This document shows positions 4,593 to 7,228 of a stretch of 7,228 nucleotides of DNA, piece by piece. The position numbers and the translations under genes are program-made. Below the pieces are notes generated by a model, which was not told where the DNA came from, searched no databases, and was given only the letters and a program-made list of their open reading frames with translations. The stretch comes from Candidatus Daviesbacteria bacterium RIFCSPLOWO2_02_FULL_41_8 (GTDB taxonomy: Bacteria; Patescibacteriota; Microgenomatia; Daviesbacterales; UBA10151), in the NCBI GenBank assembly GCA_001777455.1, contig MFDZ01000026.1, positions 1 through 7,228 on the forward strand. The letters are read 5' to 3'. Numbering within the stretch: position 1 is the first letter of the stretch; every line of letters begins with the position of its first letter.

Positions 4593-5786
4593 CTACGGAG
4601 AAAGTAAGTTTACGAATTCCTTGGCAATGTTGTCCCAGCTTAGGTCCTGAACTTTTTTGGCTACTTCCCTGCCCATTTTTGTATGCTCCTGATTATCGGT
4701 TAAAAGGTGATTAATTTTTTTGGCCAGCATAATTGGATTGCTGGCTGAGGTCAGCAGTTGCGAGTGTTTTTTATCCAGAAGTTTGGAAATACCCGCCACA
4801 TCCGTGGTGATAACCGGCACTCCGCAGGCCATAGCCTCGAGAGCCGTAATACCGAATGATTCGTATTGGGATGGCAAAACTAGTACCTCTGCGGCGTTGT
4901 AATAATTGGGCAGATTCCTGTTGTCTATTTTTCCGACAAATTTTACAAAGGTTTTGATTTTCAGTAAATCCCTGAGTAAAATAAGGCGTTTTGACTCCGA
5001 AGACTTCTCGCCTATTATCCAAAGACAAATGGTTTGCTTAGGGTTTCTTTTAACAAGAATCTTTATTGCATACAAAAGCGTATCAAGTCCTTTCAGGGGT
5101 ACAATCCTGCCTACAAACAGAATTAATTTATGGTTTAAACCGGCATTAATGGATTTTTTTGCCAGTTTTTTCTCAATAGGCTTAAAAATTGCCAAATCAA
5201 CCCCGGGAGTAAGGATAAATATTTTTTTTAAGGGACAATCATAGAGAGTGTGAATATATTCCAGGTCAGCCTCGCTGGTGGCTATAATTTTATCCGAATA
5301 TTTAACCAGCTTAAATTCGGCTTCAATTCTTTGATAATCACTATCTCTTTCCACCAGATTTTTCATCAGAGCTAGGGTATGAAAAGTCATAAACAAAGGA
5401 ATGCGCAGTTTTTCCCTAATCGCAAGACCGATCAGGCCTGATAAATAGTAGTGTGCACTGATCAAGTCATAGGATAACCTTTCTTCCTTAATAAATTGCT
5501 TAATATTGCCAGTAAACTCCTGTATATAGTGAATCGGGTTCTCTTTGGAGACGGAATTTGCCGGTCCCGCAGAAAGGTGAATAACGCGCAAGTTGGGGTT
5601 AACCTTGACCACTTGTGGGCTGTTGGTATCTACTGAACGGGTGTAAATATCTATAAAATACCCTTTTTGAGATAAGGCTTTGGACAACTCCAGGACATAA
5701 GTATTTATGCCTCCTATTTCTGCATTTTTTTCATCAGAAAGCGGACACGTATGATATGACAAAACAGCAAGCCCCTTGAAAGCCAT
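4593..5786 (-). CDS. GT4 family glycosyltransferase (MshA/sucrose-phosphate-synthase-like)
   Basis: A complete 397-residue GT-B enzyme. The N-terminal acceptor half starts with the family signature YHTCPL (11-16) and IGGINTYVLELSKAL (24-38), like MshA and sucrose-phosphate-synthase relatives, followed by SAHYYLSG (110-117) and TFHTLA. The C-terminal donor half has TPGVD (193-197), FVGRIVPLKG (224-233; R227 and K232 contact the donor phosphates) and the retaining-enzyme EX7E motif (E309 SFGITAL E317) with AMACGVPVI. There is no transmembrane segment, so it is cytoplasmic or peripheral. The acceptor and sugar cannot be read from sequence; a glycolipid, a polysaccharide or a small sugar conjugate is possible, and mycothiol itself is not implied. 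It follows the cupin gene by 24 bases but has its own -10 box and no SD. Confidence 0.9.
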   Translation of the reverse strand: MAFKGLAVLSYHTCPLSDEKNAEIGGINTYVLELSKALSQKGYFIDIYTRSVDTNSPQVVKVNPNLRVIHLSAGPANSVSKENPIHYIQEFTGNIKQFIKEERLSYDLISAHYYLSGLIGLAIREKLRIPLFMTFHTLALMKNLVERDSDYQRIEAEFKLVKYSDKIIATSEADLEYIHTLYDCPLKKIFILTPGVDLAIFKPIEKKLAKKSINAGLNHKLILFVGRIVPLKGLDTLLYAIKILVKRNPKQTICLWIIGEKSSESKRLILLRDLLKIKTFVKFVGKIDNRNLPNYYNAAEVLVLPSQYESFGITALEAMACGVPVITTDVAGISKLLDKKHSQLLTSASNPIMLAKKINHLLTDNQEHTKMGREVAKKVQDLSWDNIAKEFVNLLSP

Positions 5787-5793
5787 GATGGAT

Positions 5794-5799
5794 ATTATA
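5794..5799 (-). promoter_or_regulatory. -10 box of the GT4 gene
   Basis: A perfect TATAAT on the minus strand lies between the cupin stop and the GT4 ATG and ends 7 bases before the ATG. That would put the transcript start at about the start codon. No convincing -35 is present (the region is inside the cupin gene), so this may be an internal promoter of a two-gene unit. Confidence 0.45.
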
Positions 5800-5810
5800 C
5801 ACGCTCGCGC

Positions 5811-6194
5811 TTAGATGTGATCTTCCTTGTCTGCCAGAGCGTCCTGCTTCGTCGCGTGGATTGTTTTGTTCTTGTGATGGGCCGGACTGTATACGGTATA
5901 CAGTTTCATCTTCTCACTGGATGAAGTATTGATGATATTGTGCTCTGTTCCGGCCGGTACAACTATGGCTGAACCTGCACATATTATTTGTTCCTCACCG
6001 TTTAGGATAGCTTTGCCGTCCCCTTGTTCTATCCTAATAAATTGATCCACAATTTCATGAACCTCCGGGCCGATATCTTCAAGCGGCAATAAACTCATGA
6101 CTACCAGTTGACTGTGCTGGCTGGTAAATAATACTTCCCGGAAATTCTCGTTTTGAATAGCTTTCTCTTCTATATTAGTTATATATCCTGTCAT
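5811..6194 (-). CDS. Small single-domain cupin protein
   Basis: A 127-residue cupin. Motif 2 is perfect, G(x)5PxG(x)2H(x)3N at G74-P80-G82-H85-N89. Motif 1 (GPEVHEIVDQFIRIEQGDG, 42-60) keeps H46 but not the canonical second His and Glu; D50 and Q51 occupy that area. This variant, together with the C-terminal LYTVYSPAHH...TIHATK signature (98-116), is typical of a widespread mannose-6-phosphate-isomerase-like cupin subfamily of unknown substrate. It probably binds a divalent metal with an altered ligand set. It is soluble and cytoplasmic. The ATG at 6194 has an excellent SD. It is upstream of, and probably co-transcribed with, the GT4 gene, which is compatible with a sugar-related role, but this is inference. 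Confidence 0.85.
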   Translation of the reverse strand: MTGYITNIEEKAIQNENFREVLFTSQHSQLVVMSLLPLEDIGPEVHEIVDQFIRIEQGDGKAILNGEEQIICAGSAIVVPAGTEHNIINTSSSEKMKLYTVYSPAHHKNKTIHATKQDALADKEDHI

Positions 6195-6199
6195 CTCCT

Positions 6200-6208
6200 C
6201 ACCTCCTT
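6200..6208 (-). promoter_or_regulatory. Strong ribosome binding site of the cupin gene
   Basis: AAGGAGGTG on the minus strand, a near-complete anti-SD complement, lies a few bases before the ATG at 6194. Confidence 0.8.
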
Positions 6209-6270
6209 TTTCCTATTTCTTATAATAACACTTTAACTAAACAAATTGTGTAGTTTTTTCAAAGAAATAA

Positions 6271-6288
6271 TATACTACGAATAGTATA
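6271..6288. promoter_or_regulatory. Perfect 7-bp inverted repeat, candidate operator
   Basis: TATACTA, spacer CGAA, TAGTATA. It lies in the 215-base region between the divergent cupin and C39-peptidase genes. The arms resemble -10 boxes on both strands and share TATACTA with the HTH-gene promoter (1430-1436) and the segment at 1917-1923. It could be a regulator site or a promoter; a folded RNA role is less likely because the stem is all A/T apart from one G-C pair per arm. Confidence 0.4.
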
Positions 6289-6359
6289 AATAGACCATAA
6301 TATGAATAGCATTTATGGCCAAGCTAAAACCCACAGTAGCTTCGGTATAAATTCCTTTA

Positions 6360-6379
6360 TTCTGGAATTCACTCCAGAA
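6360..6379. promoter_or_regulatory. Inverted repeat over the -35 region of the C39-peptidase promoter
   Basis: TTCTGGA, spacer ATTCAC, TCCAGAA: a perfect 7-bp dyad ending 15 bases before the TATAAT box. The position and symmetry suit a dimeric regulator acting at the -35 region. No binding protein can be named. Confidence 0.45.
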
Positions 6380-6391
6380 AGTGAGTAGTCC

Positions 6392-6400
6392 TGTTATAAT
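6392..6400 (+). promoter_or_regulatory. Extended -10 promoter of the C39-peptidase gene
   Basis: TGTTATAAT is a perfect extended -10 element ending 9 bases before the ATG at 6410. The predicted start near 6407 leaves about 3 untranslated bases and no room for an SD. No -35 is visible; the dyad at 6360-6379 occupies that place. Confidence 0.6.
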
Positions 6401-6409
6401 ATCCGCCCT

Positions 6410-7228
6410 ATGATTTGGGTCATCTTGTCTGCCATTTTAATGAGCTTACTGACTGCAGTATTTTATCTGGGCTCAAACACCAACCGGCCACTGGTTTCTC
6501 CTAAAGTCAGCAGTTTTCAAAGTACTCCCTTACCAACACCCTCACCCACTCCGATGTTCACTCTTGCCCCCTCCCCCACCGCCAAAATAATCTCCCAAAA
6601 GATTCAGGTTTTCCAAACCTTTAACAACTGCGGACCGGCAGCGCTCTCCATGGCCTTGTCGTATTTTGGAATAAACGAATCCCAGCAAAAATTAGGGCTG
6701 GATCTTCGACCTTTTCAAAATCCCCAGGGGGACAATGATGATAAATCAGTCACACTTGATGAACTGGCCAAAAAAGCGCAGGAGTATGGGTTACTAACTT
6801 ATCACAGACCAGGCGGCAGCATCGAACAAATTAAGCTCTTTATTAGCTACGATATACCGGTTATTGTAAGAACATGGCTAAAGCAGGGTAATGATATTGG
6901 ACACTATCGCCTTATCCGGGGATTTGATGATACTTCCGGGCAGATTATCCAGGACGACTCTTTGCAAGGGGCAAGCTTAAAGTACTCATATAATGATTTT
7001 ACCAAGCTCTGGCAAGGTTTTAACTACGAATATTTGGTTTTAGTTCCCAGGGGAAAACAGAAAATTGCGGAGGCTATTTTGGGTGAGAGTTTAAACGGAA
7101 AAAAAGCTTGGGAAAAATCTTTGGCAACCGCTCAAAAAGAGCTTGAATCAGACCCCGGGAATATCTTCATACAATTTAATATCTCTGTTGCCTATTATTA
7201 CTTAGGAGACTATCAAAATGTTGTGGAA
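6410..7228 (+). CDS. Membrane-anchored C39-like cysteine peptidase with TPR-like tail, partial
   Basis: Open for 273 codons from ATG 6410 to the edge; the C-terminus is missing. Residues 2-21 form a signal anchor. Residues 31-58 are a low-complexity Pro/Thr/Ser linker (LPTPSPTPMF), so the catalytic part is probably held outside the membrane. Residues about 63-215 match the C39-like papain-fold peptidases (Peptidase_C39_2): the catalytic Cys is C74 in NNCGPAALSMALSYFG, the His is H165 in GHYRLIRGFD, and D182/D183 in IQDDSLQG is the third position. Residues from about 230 (KKAWEKSLATAQKELESDP, then FNISVAYYYLGDY) look like the start of TPR repeats for protein binding. Surface processing of peptides or wall proteins is inferred; no bacteriocin exporter or ABC domain is visible. 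Transcription looks leaderless. Confidence 0.88.
   Translation, partial: MIWVILSAILMSLLTAVFYLGSNTNRPLVSPKVSSFQSTPLPTPSPTPMFTLAPSPTAKIISQKIQVFQTFNNCGPAALSMALSYFGINESQQKLGLDLRPFQNPQGDNDDKSVTLDELAKKAQEYGLLTYHRPGGSIEQIKLFISYDIPVIVRTWLKQGNDIGHYRLIRGFDDTSGQIIQDDSLQGASLKYSYNDFTKLWQGFNYEYLVLVPRGKQKIAEAILGESLNGKKAWEKSLATAQKELESDPGNIFIQFNISVAYYYLGDYQNVVE

Overview
The window looks like chromosomal DNA of an uncultured bacterium with a small, AT-rich genome, most likely a Candidate Phyla Radiation (Patescibacteria) lineage, perhaps Microgenomates-like. This is inference. It rests on the short divergently arranged genes, the single-domain proteins and the membrane-anchored C39-peptidase/TPR and matrixin proteins with Pro/Thr/Ser linkers. 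TGA is used as a stop (matrixin gene) and does not interrupt the long genes, so the code appears standard. No rRNA, tRNA, CRISPR array or insertion sequence was found.

Layout. Positions 1-1238 (minus, runs off the window) encode a two-transmembrane sensor module fused to a GT20 trehalose-6-phosphate synthase domain. A divergent AT-rich promoter region separates it from a 67-residue XRE-type HTH regulator (plus, 1448-1651). Next come two small minus-strand genes: an unrecognised 84-residue protein whose end overlaps the end of the HTH gene by 4 bases, and a single-HKD phospholipase D-like protein broken by a one-base frameshift. Positions 2384-2631 hold no convincing gene but contain a terminator and a repeat-flanked, multi-hairpin element. 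A 56-residue membrane protein (minus, 2632-2802) follows. Positions 2820-3082 carry a consensus-like promoter, a possible ~150-nt structured RNA ending at a strong terminator, and then the promoter of mntP. The mntP (Mn2+ exporter) and anchored matrixin metalloprotease genes form a two-gene plus-strand operon. It converges, through a 44-bp gap holding a GC-rich hairpin, on a minus-strand pair: a cupin and a GT4 glycosyltransferase. The last gene (plus, 6410 to the edge) is a membrane-anchored C39-like cysteine peptidase with a TPR-like C-terminal region.

The functional themes are glycan or osmolyte sugar metabolism (trehalose-6-P synthase, GT4), metal homeostasis (MntP, cupin, zinc protease) and cell-surface proteolysis (matrixin, C39). 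No single pathway ties the genes together.

The most striking pattern concerns translation signals. Genes with a strong Shine-Dalgarno sequence (84-aa protein, PLD-like, 56-aa protein, cupin) contrast with five genes (TPS fusion, HTH, mntP, GT4, C39) that have a -10 box only 6-12 bases before the start codon. Those five transcripts would be leaderless or nearly so.
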